Source of the DNA: Bacteroidota bacterium | GTDB taxonomy: Bacteria; Bacteroidota; Bacteroidia; Bacteroidales; FEN-979 | Assembly: GCA_026391805.1 (NCBI GenBank) | Contig: JAPLDJ010000009.1 | Coordinates: 1-64,000, forward strand | Reading direction: 5' to 3' | DNA length: 64,000 nucleotides | Shown here: positions 35,774-44,600 of the stretch, piece by piece | Layout: each line of letters starts with the position of its first letter | Numbering within the stretch: the first letter of the stretch is position 1 | Position numbers and translations under genes: made by a program | The notes under the pieces: model-generated | What the model was told of the DNA's origin: nothing | Seen by the model: only the letters and a program-made list of their open reading frames with translations | The model's database searches: none

Positions 35774-36602
35774 TTTCTGGGCACGCACCATCACAGGTCT
35801 TTCCATGGTCTTCCTGATCCTGGCGACACTCTGTTTCACCAACATCGGATTTGCCGCTATTTTCCTCCTGGTCACTATTCTTGGTCTTATCGAATTCTAC
35901 ACCATCACCAATAACGGGGATTGCCAGCCACAAAAACTCACCGGGACAATCCTCGGGACCATATGGTACCTGCTGAGCGCCTGGAGCACGCTGTGGCCGG
36001 CGCAGGGCCGCTCTTACCTCTCAGTTGTTTTACTCATTTCGTTCTTTTTCGTGCCATTTGTCATGGAAATATTCCGAAAAAAGGAAAAACCCCTGCTGAA
36101 TGTTGCGGTCACGATCATGGGGATGATCTACGTTGCCATTCCGCTCTCGTTGCTAAACTTCATGAACAATCCGCGGGGAGGGACTATCTTCAATCATTTT
36201 GCTGCTTACCTGACAGTCTATTTCCTCATCACCTGGATCTATGATACGGGCGCTTACCTGGTTGGCATGAATTTCGGAAAGCATAAATTTTTTGAGCGGA
36301 TATCGCCAAAGAAAACCTGGGAAGGAACGATCGGGGGAGTTGTGGTTGCAGCGTTTGCGGCGACAGGATTGTATTTCATCTCAGACGGGATCAGTCTTGC
36401 CGCACTGCTGATCCTGACCGGGCTGGTCATTCTTTTCGGCACCTTCGGCGACCTTGCAGAATCGCTTTTCAAACGAAGCCTGAACCTGAAAGATTCCGGC
36501 AACATCCTGCCAGGACACGGTGGTATTCTTGACCGGTTCGACACGATTTTTATTTCAGCGCCCTTTGTATTTTTGTATTTCGTCTTTCTGATCATGATTT
36601 AA
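35760..36602 (+). CDS. cdsA: Phosphatidate cytidylyltransferase
   Basis: A 280-residue inner-membrane enzyme that makes CDP-diacylglycerol from phosphatidate and CTP. It has about eight hydrophobic segments and the family signature near the end (SPKKTWEGTIGG, FGDLAESLFKR, GHGGILDRFD). The start may be the ATG at 35760 or 35766; both overlap the DUF2007 gene. Psd follows after nine bases, so the operon holds two steps of phosphatidylethanolamine synthesis. Confidence 0.94.
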   Translation: MKMSNFWARTITGLSMVFLILATLCFTNIGFAAIFLLVTILGLIEFYTITNNGDCQPQKLTGTILGTIWYLLSAWSTLWPAQGRSYLSVVLLISFFFVPFVMEIFRKKEKPLLNVAVTIMGMIYVAIPLSLLNFMNNPRGGTIFNHFAAYLTVYFLITWIYDTGAYLVGMNFGKHKFFERISPKKTWEGTIGGVVVAAFAATGLYFISDGISLAALLILTGLVILFGTFGDLAESLFKRSLNLKDSGNILPGHGGILDRFDTIFISAPFVFLYFVFLIMI

Positions 36603-36611
36603 AATTCTACG

Positions 36612-37268
36612 ATGACCATTCACAGAGAAGGATACACGACCATTTCCATTGCCTTTCTTTTTGCAGCAGCAGTGCTGCTGGCCTTCAACCATATCTTTCC
36701 CGACCAGACCTGGTTTCATGTAATTCTTTATGGAGTGGCACTATGGTTTGTCATCATGGTGATCCGGTTCTTCCGGTCACCCAAAAGGGATCTGAATGGC
36801 GGAGAGGATATCATCTCCTGCCCGGCCGATGGGAAAGTCGTCGTAATCGAGCGAACCATTGAACCAGAATATTTCAAGGATGAGCGCATCCAGGTGTCGA
36901 TCTTCATGTCGGCCAGGAACGTTCATATCAACTGGTTCCCCGTTTCCGGGATGATCAAGTACTATTTTTACCATCCGGGGAAGCACATGGTGGCATTCAA
37001 TCCAAAAGCATCGTTGGAGAATGAACGCGCCACGACCGTGATACAGACTGCAAGCGGGAAAGAGGTCCTTGTGCGGCAGATCGCGGGAGCCATGGCCCGG
37101 CGCATCGTCACCTACCCGAAAGTCGGCACCCCCGAACTCCAGGGCGATGAACTTGGGTTTATCAAATTCGGCTCACGAGTCGACCTGCTGTTACCGCTCG
37201 ACACCAAGCTCGATGTTACGCTGAACCAGATGGTCATTGGGAAGCAGACGATCATTGGGCGGCTATAA
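36612..37268 (+). CDS. psd: Phosphatidylserine decarboxylase proenzyme
   Basis: A 218-residue, short-type Psd that makes phosphatidylethanolamine. Two hydrophobic segments lie near the N-terminus (ISIAFLFAAAVLLAF; VILYGVALWFVIMVI). The catalytic region has FMSARNVHINWFPVSG, and self-cleavage to give the pyruvoyl cofactor would occur in FIKFGSRVDLLLP at Gly-Ser. The stop codon lies at the first bases of a perfect hairpin (37267-37290). Confidence 0.93.
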   Translation: MTIHREGYTTISIAFLFAAAVLLAFNHIFPDQTWFHVILYGVALWFVIMVIRFFRSPKRDLNGGEDIISCPADGKVVVIERTIEPEYFKDERIQVSIFMSARNVHINWFPVSGMIKYYFYHPGKHMVAFNPKASLENERATTVIQTASGKEVLVRQIAGAMARRIVTYPKVGTPELQGDELGFIKFGSRVDLLLPLDTKLDVTLNQMVIGKQTIIGRL

Positions 37269-37323
37269 GGTCGCAACATCTTGCGACCTTACTATCTTGC
37301 GATGTTACTAGTTTGCAAGTTAC
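37267..37323. terminator. Perfect hairpin and TTGCGA word repeat between convergent genes
   Basis: AAGGTCGCAA and TTGCGACCTT (37267-37276, 37281-37290) pair perfectly around CATC. TTGCGATGTTAC and TTGCAAGTTAC words follow. It could end transcription of psd and, from the other side, of the DUF2461 gene, though no T-run follows the stem. Confidence 0.55.
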
Positions 37324-37976
37324 TCAATAGCTCGCGCCAGAAACCTGTTGTACGGCAACATCGCCTTGTACGCCTTCACGGCATGATCCAGCAAGCCTTC
37401 GCTGTAGAAGATCTTCTTATCCAGTTCATGGGAAACGGTAAAGCTTCTGTTTAAAAGAAGGTCCATGCCGGGGAAATCTTTCGGGAAATCGCGGGGAGGA
37501 AGCTTCTGGCGGTCCCAGTCGTCGATCCCGCTGAAATACTTTTTGAATTCCTTCTTATTTAAGATCCCTTTGAATTCATCATAGTTGTAATAGATCTCCT
37601 GCCGGATCTTTTTGGTGATATCGGATTCAGGCATCCAGACTCCGCCTGAGACGAAGAAGTTACCAGGCTCGATGTGGAAATAATAGCCCGGTCCGTGATT
37701 CTTCTTCCCTCCTTTTGCCATAAACGCCCCCATGTTGGTTTTATAGGGTGTCTTGTCCTTCGAGAAGCGGATATCCTTGTAGATCCTCCAGATGCAATCC
37801 TTTGCAGTGAGAAACTTAACAGAGTCGTCGAACTTTGCAATGGCAGGAAGGAGGGAATTCACAAAGAGCTCAAAGGCTGTCTTGGCTTCTTCGTACCTCG
37901 GTTTATTTGCCTGGAACCATTCCCGGTTGTTGTTCTTCGCCAGGTCTTCGAGAAATTTTACGATGATGGGGTTCAT
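37320..37976 (-). CDS. DUF2461 (TIGR02453) family protein
   Basis: A 218-residue cytoplasmic protein with the family start FLEDLAKNNNREWFQANKPRYEEA, the IYKDIRFSKDKTPYKTNMGA region (here RFSKDKTPYKTN) and GPGYYFHIEPGNFFVSGGVW. Widespread in bacteria and fungi; function unknown. A TAnnTTTG box (TATCTTTG) lies at 37999-38006 on the minus strand, about 22 bases before the ATG. Confidence 0.88.
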   Translation of the reverse strand: MNPIIVKFLEDLAKNNNREWFQANKPRYEEAKTAFELFVNSLLPAIAKFDDSVKFLTAKDCIWRIYKDIRFSKDKTPYKTNMGAFMAKGGKKNHGPGYYFHIEPGNFFVSGGVWMPESDITKKIRQEIYYNYDEFKGILNKKEFKKYFSGIDDWDRQKLPPRDFPKDFPGMDLLLNRSFTVSHELDKKIFYSEGLLDHAVKAYKAMLPYNRFLARAIE

Positions 37977-37998
37977 AGAAGTGCGTTGTTTTGTTAGT

Positions 37999-38006
37999 CA
38001 AAGATA
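37999..38006 (-). promoter_or_regulatory. -7 box of the DUF2461 gene
   Basis: TATCTTTG on the minus strand, an exact TAnnTTTG match just before the gene. No -33 match. Confidence 0.45.
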
Positions 38007-38092
38007 CAAAGGTGAAGAGTTATTTATAATTATTTTCCCAAAACCGTATTACCTTTTCCTTTTTCCCCGATTAAGCAGAAAATAATGAAGCG

Positions 38093-38929
38093 ATGGATAT
38101 GCGGGGATGTTTTATTCAGATTTTCCTTCTTTTTTCGTTGTTCGTTCATGCAGCCGGTGACCAGCGGGTGATCGGCGGGAAGGCCGCTTCACTGGGTTTC
38201 ACTTCGGTGGCGCAGGCGGACGGATGGTCGGTGTTCAACAACCAGGCCGGGCTGGCATGGTGCAGGAGGTTCAGCGCCGGGATCTATTTTGAGAACCGGT
38301 TCCTGCTGAAAGAGCTCAGCCTGAAGGCCATCGGGGTCACCATCCCGGCAGGCAGGGGCGCCTTCGGTATCTCTTTCCAGCATTTCGGATTTTCATTGTA
38401 TTCGGAGATGAATGCCGGGATCGGCTATGGGCTGAGGCTTGGAAAGTCGTTCAGCGCAGGCGTGCGGATCGGGTGGCTGCGATTGCATATCTCGGACGGA
38501 TTCACGGATCAGAACCTTGTCTCCGTCGATGTCGGCTTGCAGTTCCGCGCCAGCGAACGGTTATGGATGGGGCTGCACGCGGCAAATCCGGTTCCTTACA
38601 AAGTCTCGTCCATATCCAATGAACAGTTGCCAACGGTAATTCGCCTAGGTCTCAGCTGGAAAATGACAGGGAACCTTTGTTCTGATATAGAGGTCGAAAA
38701 GAACCTCACGCAGAAACCTGTCCTGAGAGCAGGGATCGATTACCGCCCGGTAAAAGCATTTTCGATCCGGATCGGGTTCCTGAGCAACCCGGCGACCTTT
38801 ACATTCGGCGCCGGCATTGAAGCCGGGAACCTGGAATTCGACCTGGCTTCCTCCTATCATATGGTACTCGGATATTCACCCCAGGCATCGCTGATCTGGT
38901 CGTTCGGAAAAACGAAAAACAAAAAATGA
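38093..38929 (+). CDS. PorV/PorQ-like outer-membrane beta-barrel protein
   Basis: A 278-residue exported protein: signal peptide (FIQIFLLFSLFVHAAG), then repeated amphipathic strands ending in aromatic residues. The region GGKAASLGFTSVAQADGWSV with FNNQAGLAW matches the N-terminal motif of PorV/PorQ-like proteins of T9SS-bearing bacteria. The C-terminus ends in an outer-membrane-like strand (PQASLIWSFGK) and a basic tail. It stands seven bases before the HHH/barrel gene, forming a two-gene unit. A role in T9SS is possible but not shown. Confidence 0.72.
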   Translation: MDMRGCFIQIFLLFSLFVHAAGDQRVIGGKAASLGFTSVAQADGWSVFNNQAGLAWCRRFSAGIYFENRFLLKELSLKAIGVTIPAGRGAFGISFQHFGFSLYSEMNAGIGYGLRLGKSFSAGVRIGWLRLHISDGFTDQNLVSVDVGLQFRASERLWMGLHAANPVPYKVSSISNEQLPTVIRLGLSWKMTGNLCSDIEVEKNLTQKPVLRAGIDYRPVKAFSIRIGFLSNPATFTFGAGIEAGNLEFDLASSYHMVLGYSPQASLIWSFGKTKNKK

Positions 38930-38936
38930 TCAGGAG

Positions 38937-41009
38937 ATGAAAAATATACTGCAGCTCTTGCTGATCTTCATTCTTCTTTATTCTCCGGAAGCTTATAGCC
39001 AGTCAGAAAATTCCGATCTCATCGAACGCACCACGGAAAGGTATTCAGAGATTACTCCAGCCCCTGTGGATTTTTCAGACCTCACGGATCACCTGGAACG
39101 GATGAAAGATCATCCCGTGAATATTAATAGTGCAGGCACAGAGGAACTGAGTCAGCTGACCTTCCTGAATGACCGCCAGATCAAAAATCTCAATCAATAC
39201 CTCCAGACCTACGGGACTGTTTATTCCATTTATGAACTGATGGCGATCGACGGGTTTGATTCAGCCACGGTGATGAAGATGAAGCCTTACATCAGGATTG
39301 GCCCGGAAACTGAAAAGCATCCGCTCAGGCCAAAAGAGATCTTTAAATACGGGAAAAGTCAGCTCATTTTGCGTTACGAACAGGTTCTTCAAAAACAGGC
39401 AGGATATGGTGTGGCCGATTCGATACTGGCAGAAGATCCGGATGCCGGTTATATGGGAAGCCCGGTGAGGCTCATGTTCCGGTACACCTGGACGTATTAT
39501 GACCGTCTTTCATTTGGCATCAGCGGCGAGAAGGATCCGGGAGAGCAATTCTTCAAAGGCAGCCAGAAGAACGGCATGGATTTTTATTCAGGATTTGTCA
39601 GCCTGCAGCATACCGGCATCCTTCAGCAGTTGACTCTCGGGACGTTCAATGCAGATTTCGGACAAGGATTAACCTTGTCAACAGGGATCTCTTCAGGCGC
39701 CATCCCCGGCACCGGGAATCTACGACGTTATGCCGGCGGGATCCGTCCCAGCCAGTCATTGAATGAAGAAAACTACCTGAGGGGAATTGCGGTGGTATTG
39801 AAGAAAGGAAGATTCCGGTTCTCAGGTTTCTGGTCCAATCATAGGCGCGATGCAAATGTGACTGTTGTGGATTCAATCTCAGGACAGCCGTCTGATTTCA
39901 GCACATTTACCGAAACCGGTTACCACCGTCTTCCAAAAGAGATCCTGAATAAAAATGTGCTGCGCGAGACACGCATCGGGGGCAACCTGAATTTCCGCAA
40001 TTCATTTCTTTCTGTCGGATTAACCGGGATCAGGAGCCACTGGAGCGCCAGCCTGAACCCGGAAATTCATCCCTATTCCCGTTTTGCGCTTCGCGGAAAA
40101 GAAAACCTGGTTCTTGGGATCGATCTCCAGGCGCTGTGGAGGGATCTGTTCTTTTTCGGTGAGGCATCACGTAGCCAGAATGGCGGAATGGCGTTTCTTT
40201 CCGGCATCCAGGCTAATGCCGAAGGTGTTCTCTTTTCATTGACCTATCGCAATTACCAGCGGAATTACCAGAATCTTCTTTCAAATGCCATCGGGCAGAA
40301 CAGCACGAATTCCAACGAAGAAGGGATTCTCTTCTCATTCAGCGCGGCGATCCTTCCTCGTCTTGGACTTTCAGGATATGCTGATATTTACCGCTTCCCC
40401 TGGCTGAAATACAGGAATGACAATCCTTCGCTCGGAAAGGAATTCCAGGTGCAGGCCGATCTCAGCGCGGTGAAGTCTGTTATCATGTATTTACGGTTCA
40501 GAACGCGGTCGGGACAGATTAATGACGGGGAGAATGTACGGATGGTCAATGTACCTGCCAGTGTCAGATCAACGTCATTGAGGTACCAGGCGAAGTGGCA
40601 GGTTGGATCCGCCACAGCGTTGAGAACACGGGTTGAATGGCTACAGAGCCGCACCGGAAATGCCAAACCCGGTTCAGGATACCTGATCAGCCAGGATCTT
40701 TCATACAAAATACAGAAACCGCGCATCTCATTTTCATTCCTTTATGCGCTCTTTGATACCGACTCATACAATGAACGGATCTATGCCTATGAGAGTGATG
40801 TGCCTTACGGGTATTCGGTTCCGGCATATTCCGGCAAAGGTTTACGGTTTCTCCTGCTGGTTGGATGGAATCCGTTCAGGTTCCTGGACTTCTGGGTTCG
40901 TTATGCACATACCTGGTATTCCGACCGGAATGTGATCGGAACGGGGCTGGATCAGGTCAGCGGAAATACAAAGTCGGAGATGGAAGTGCAGGTCAGATTT
41001 CGATTTTAG
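38937..41009 (+). CDS. Helix-hairpin-helix outer-membrane protein
   Basis: A 690-residue exported protein. Signal peptide: MKNILQLLLIFILLYSPEAYS. Residues about 55-125 carry two helix-hairpin-helix motifs (VNINSAGTEELSQLTFLND; YELMAIDGFDSATVMKM), the ComEA-type DNA-binding or protein-binding fold. From about 140 to the end there are alternating strands ending in a typical barrel terminal (SEMEVQVRFRF, with a C-terminal Phe). An HHH domain joined to a predicted barrel is unusual; DNA uptake or binding at the surface is one idea, but nothing else in the window supports it. Confidence 0.75.
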   Translation: MKNILQLLLIFILLYSPEAYSQSENSDLIERTTERYSEITPAPVDFSDLTDHLERMKDHPVNINSAGTEELSQLTFLNDRQIKNLNQYLQTYGTVYSIYELMAIDGFDSATVMKMKPYIRIGPETEKHPLRPKEIFKYGKSQLILRYEQVLQKQAGYGVADSILAEDPDAGYMGSPVRLMFRYTWTYYDRLSFGISGEKDPGEQFFKGSQKNGMDFYSGFVSLQHTGILQQLTLGTFNADFGQGLTLSTGISSGAIPGTGNLRRYAGGIRPSQSLNEENYLRGIAVVLKKGRFRFSGFWSNHRRDANVTVVDSISGQPSDFSTFTETGYHRLPKEILNKNVLRETRIGGNLNFRNSFLSVGLTGIRSHWSASLNPEIHPYSRFALRGKENLVLGIDLQALWRDLFFFGEASRSQNGGMAFLSGIQANAEGVLFSLTYRNYQRNYQNLLSNAIGQNSTNSNEEGILFSFSAAILPRLGLSGYADIYRFPWLKYRNDNPSLGKEFQVQADLSAVKSVIMYLRFRTRSGQINDGENVRMVNVPASVRSTSLRYQAKWQVGSATALRTRVEWLQSRTGNAKPGSGYLISQDLSYKIQKPRISFSFLYALFDTDSYNERIYAYESDVPYGYSVPAYSGKGLRFLLLVGWNPFRFLDFWVRYAHTWYSDRNVIGTGLDQVSGNTKSEMEVQVRFRF

Positions 41010-41028
41010 GAGAACGTTCAGATTAAAG

Positions 41029-41127
41029 CTCTGTGAGCCTCTGTGTCTACTCTGTGTAACTCCGTGTAATATTTTTTTTGTTTCACAGAGGTTCACGGAG
41101 AAGACACAGAGTTACACAGAGAAGGTT
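41029..41127. repeat. Inverted word repeat, CTCTGTG type
   Basis: Two arms of about 40 bases are imperfect inverted copies. The left holds CTCTGTGTCTACTCTGTG and TAACTCCGTG; the right holds CACAGAGGTTCACGGAG and ACACAGAGTTACACAGAG. A run of eight T lies between them. It separates two convergent genes and could form a long hairpin. Confidence 0.85.
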
Positions 41128-41131
41128 TCAC

Positions 41132-44100
41132 CTAAAATACAATCTTTACAAACTTCGTCTCATACGGTTTAAATTCCAGCCGGTTCGAGATGGGTGCGAT
41201 CTTCTCTTCCAGCACACTGACCTCGAATGCTGACCGTGCTCGGGTATAGGTCCGAAGATCCAGCATTGCTGAAAGAGGATCATCCCAATCCAGCTGCCCG
41301 TTACGCCCTGCGATCTCGCGAAGCTGAAGGATGATTCCGGTCAGATCGTTCGACGGGCGTGCACTGACAAGTAAAATATTTTCACGAAGGCACAAAAGTG
41401 ATTTACCGAAGGCCATCGTATCCTTCCCCCTTTCCGGGAATACACGTGCCACAAGGGGAATACGCTCGTCCCACCCGAATTTCGTCGAAAATACGCTGGA
41501 TGTATCCTTCGCGGATGTCAGCTTGTAGGTCCATTTTAATTCTCCTTCCTGGGAAGCCCTGAAGTTGGTCGTCCAGTAGTTGTTAAAGACCCAGGAATAG
41601 ATCGAATTGGATTCGGGACGAGAAACCATGGAAAATTTGCCGAGGTTAATGGCACCAAGCTGAACCAGCGGAATCTCTGGGCTCACAAGGACAATCTGAG
41701 ACTTTTCATTCTTCACAGCCACGAAGTTCTGGATTCCGTCCCAGTCGGACGCAGAGCCTTCAAGCTGATCTTTTCCCGGCACAACCTGTCCGCCCTGGAC
41801 CTCAAAAAGCAGGTGACCATTCTCCAGTGTAAACGGAAATGCAACATACCCTCCTTCGGGGTCGGTCACCGGAAATTTTCTGAGGGAATAAAGGAACTCG
41901 ATCTTCTTTTCCGTCTTGTAAAGCCTGATCTCGCTTTTTACGCCGTTTTTTTCGGCACAACCGGAAACGGATCCATTAATGGTGATACTTTGCCAGACGG
42001 GACCGTCAGTTACCGTCCCGGAAACAGTCACGTTCTCCAGCACAGTCCGCACCGACTCATCCAGCTTCATCACTTCCAGCTGGTGCCGGTTCTTTCCCAA
42101 CCGTTCATAAATGAACTGCCCTGGCTGGTAGGGCGCTTTCTGATCGACAAGATCTTTCTGAAGGTGCTTGTCAAAAAGGCTTTCGATCGTTCCTTTCGAT
42201 GAATTTATACGGATCCTGTAATCTTCATTTTCAAGAACACCATTAAAGGCTGTTTTTTTATCCACTCTCGGTTCTTTTCCAACGACAATGCGATAGGTGG
42301 CATATCCGAACGGTGGCACATTGGTGGCATGTATGGCCCAGTATGATCCCTCCTCGCGCGATTCCAGCTTCTGTACAGGAACCGGGATGTCCATATTGTC
42401 AATGATAGAAAACGACTTATCAGGAGGCAGGATCTGGTGATCAATGTAAACTTTCACTACGCCCGACCGCGACCAGCCCAGGGTATTGAACACCGTGACC
42501 GACGGAAGATCGAGGCGCGGCAATTGTTCCTGGATCAAACCGGCAATCTCTTCGCGGAGGATCCTGTTCTTCTTGACTGCTTCCCAGGCATAGGAAGCTT
42601 TTTCATTCCACTGCACAACGCTGTTTTCAACGAGAGGATCGCTGATGCTTTCGGCAGCTCCAAAGGTATGTTCATCATAAAATGCAAGATCATCGATGAT
42701 CTCCCTTGTAAGTGCGAACACCCTTTCCGGAAGCGGTAAATGAAGCATCATGGCCATTGCAAGCATCCCCTGGTTGGCGATAAAATCTTCATGAGCCATG
42801 CGTGTGTATGCGGTTTCCATACAGGCAGAGCCAAATCCGTCCATCCACCAGTCGGGCCAGGCGCCACGGTACGATGGTATCGTTGCCGGATCCTGCTGCA
42901 GCATGTATTTCCCGAATTCACTGATCGTCGACAGGCGCAGCTTCGGCCAGACATACTGTTTGTTCCATTTTTCGACCAGACTGCAGGCGGTGGTTGAGGG
43001 TGGCGAGTTATCGGTCAGGTATCCGCTGAACTGGATGGCATAGTGATCATACGGGTATCCCTTTTTCATGATGTCGGAAAGATGAAGAAAGAGGCCTTTT
43101 CCGAACGTTTCAGTATTGGTCAGGATCCCTAGGGAATTGCCAAACATGTAATGTTCCGGGCGGTTCACCAGGAGCTTTTTACCGGACGGCGAGATCCACC
43201 AGAAGGTGGTCGGACGGCTGAACGGCTTGCGCGACCGGGTTTCATTGACCCCCATGGTCAGGAAATTGATCCCGCAACCCGGAAGATACTCCGTCAGGCA
43301 CCAGGGAACACCGTTAATATCGTCCTGCATTGCTGAAGAAACAGGGATACCGAGGTCCCTGAATTGTTTTACAGGTTGCAGCCAGGAAGCAATCGTCGCC
43401 TCATCCGATAGGTCCGAACCGTTCAGGAAGAGACCGGTCAGTTCGATCCTGCCTTCGGCCACCCGTTTCTTTAACCGTTCAATCTGTGCATAGGGACGAG
43501 TGGAAAGGTATTCTCTCAGTGCCCATGAGGTTTCACAGGTCCAGCGGAACTTTGCGTCATCCGGGAGTGAATCGGTCTTATCACAATAATCAAGAGCGTA
43601 ATCGATATACCGCAAATGCTCGGGCAGGATCTCCGTTTGCGGTCGCGTATACCCGATGTCGGTATGTGCATGCTGCACGAGGTAGATGGTCCAGTGGCGG
43701 ACTGAATGAACCATAAAATCCCGTGAATACGTTTCCTGGCCTGAAAGGCTGATTGCTGCCCGGTACCGGACCGTATCGGCGGAAACAGGAACGAGCACCT
43801 GGACACGGTTGTAGCCCGGTTGTAATTTCAATGATCGTTCAGGAAATGAAGGGATCGCCAGTTTGCCGGTAACCGTAGGTCCAAGATGAACAAAATTGAA
43901 CAAGACAGAATATGCCTGCTGATCCCCATTTCTTAAAACAGCCTCTTCCTGGACAATATCCAGTTTTTCTTCCACTGCGGATTCGAAGGTCATGTACCAG
44001 ACACTGCTCCCTGCTGATTCACCCACGACCTTGATGACCTGCGGTTCCCCTTTCCGGATCAAGGCAGAAGGAAGCTTCAGAATGGCGTATCCCATGGGAT

Positions 44101-44533
44101 CATCGTATTTATCCAGCATGGTCGTCAGAAACGTCAAGGCTGCGCCGTGGCTGCCGGTAACCGTCCACGGTTTGAGCTCCAAAGCCACCGGGTTGGCAAA
44201 GGTCAGACACCAGGTTCCGTTCACATAGAGCCGGTATTTATGACTTTCCGCATTGGCATCGATGCCGAACATCCAGACAAAGTTGGCGGAGGGATCTTTG
44301 AAATCGACAGGAACTTTTTCGGTCTCCCACGAAATAAAAGAGGCCGAATCGACCGACCTGAGCAACAGGGATTCGGTCACATCCGGCTGCGGGGAATGAT
44401 AGGAAAACTTTCCGGTAGTCAGCGATTTCGAATATCCTCGAAAGAATTTTCCAGGCCATGCTGTTTCCTGCTGGGCTTGCAACATGTTCCATCCCAAAAA
44501 AAATAAAACGAATAACAAGAAATGCTTTTTCAC
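41132..44533 (-). CDS. GH38-family glycosidase (alpha-mannosidase-like)
   Basis: A 1133-residue exported enzyme with signal peptide (KHFLLFVLFFLGWNMLQAQ). Residues about 25-280 are a beta-rich domain I do not recognise. The GH38 catalytic domain follows from about 285: zinc ligands His/Asp in VQHAHTDIGYTRP and the nucleophile Asp in AMQDDINGVPWCL. The C-terminal third has GH38-type beta domains. GH38 enzymes cut alpha-mannosides, mostly on N-glycans. It follows the GH29 gene by 52 bases on the same strand, so the two probably act on one glycan, outside the cytoplasm. Confidence 0.85.
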   Translation of the reverse strand: MKKHFLLFVLFFLGWNMLQAQQETAWPGKFFRGYSKSLTTGKFSYHSPQPDVTESLLLRSVDSASFISWETEKVPVDFKDPSANFVWMFGIDANAESHKYRLYVNGTWCLTFANPVALELKPWTVTGSHGAALTFLTTMLDKYDDPMGYAILKLPSALIRKGEPQVIKVVGESAGSSVWYMTFESAVEEKLDIVQEEAVLRNGDQQAYSVLFNFVHLGPTVTGKLAIPSFPERSLKLQPGYNRVQVLVPVSADTVRYRAAISLSGQETYSRDFMVHSVRHWTIYLVQHAHTDIGYTRPQTEILPEHLRYIDYALDYCDKTDSLPDDAKFRWTCETSWALREYLSTRPYAQIERLKKRVAEGRIELTGLFLNGSDLSDEATIASWLQPVKQFRDLGIPVSSAMQDDINGVPWCLTEYLPGCGINFLTMGVNETRSRKPFSRPTTFWWISPSGKKLLVNRPEHYMFGNSLGILTNTETFGKGLFLHLSDIMKKGYPYDHYAIQFSGYLTDNSPPSTTACSLVEKWNKQYVWPKLRLSTISEFGKYMLQQDPATIPSYRGAWPDWWMDGFGSACMETAYTRMAHEDFIANQGMLAMAMMLHLPLPERVFALTREIIDDLAFYDEHTFGAAESISDPLVENSVVQWNEKASYAWEAVKKNRILREEIAGLIQEQLPRLDLPSVTVFNTLGWSRSGVVKVYIDHQILPPDKSFSIIDNMDIPVPVQKLESREEGSYWAIHATNVPPFGYATYRIVVGKEPRVDKKTAFNGVLENEDYRIRINSSKGTIESLFDKHLQKDLVDQKAPYQPGQFIYERLGKNRHQLEVMKLDESVRTVLENVTVSGTVTDGPVWQSITINGSVSGCAEKNGVKSEIRLYKTEKKIEFLYSLRKFPVTDPEGGYVAFPFTLENGHLLFEVQGGQVVPGKDQLEGSASDWDGIQNFVAVKNEKSQIVLVSPEIPLVQLGAINLGKFSMVSRPESNSIYSWVFNNYWTTNFRASQEGELKWTYKLTSAKDTSSVFSTKFGWDERIPLVARVFPERGKDTMAFGKSLLCLRENILLVSARPSNDLTGIILQLREIAGRNGQLDWDDPLSAMLDLRTYTRARSAFEVSVLEEKIAPISNRLEFKPYETKFVKIVF

Positions 44534-44567
44534 TAGAGTTTGTTTTTAAAGTTCATACAGGCATATA

Positions 44568-44600
44568 ACCTTCTCTCGCTTTTCGCTACTTCGCTACTTC
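44568..44600. repeat. TTCGCTAC words at the end of the GH29 gene
   Basis: TCGCTTTTCGCTACTTCGCT and on: tandem TTCGCTAC words. Read on the minus strand they give the last GH29 residues (EVAK) and its stop. The same GCGAAGTAGCGAAA word ends the CPBP protease gene at 7324. Confidence 0.75.
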
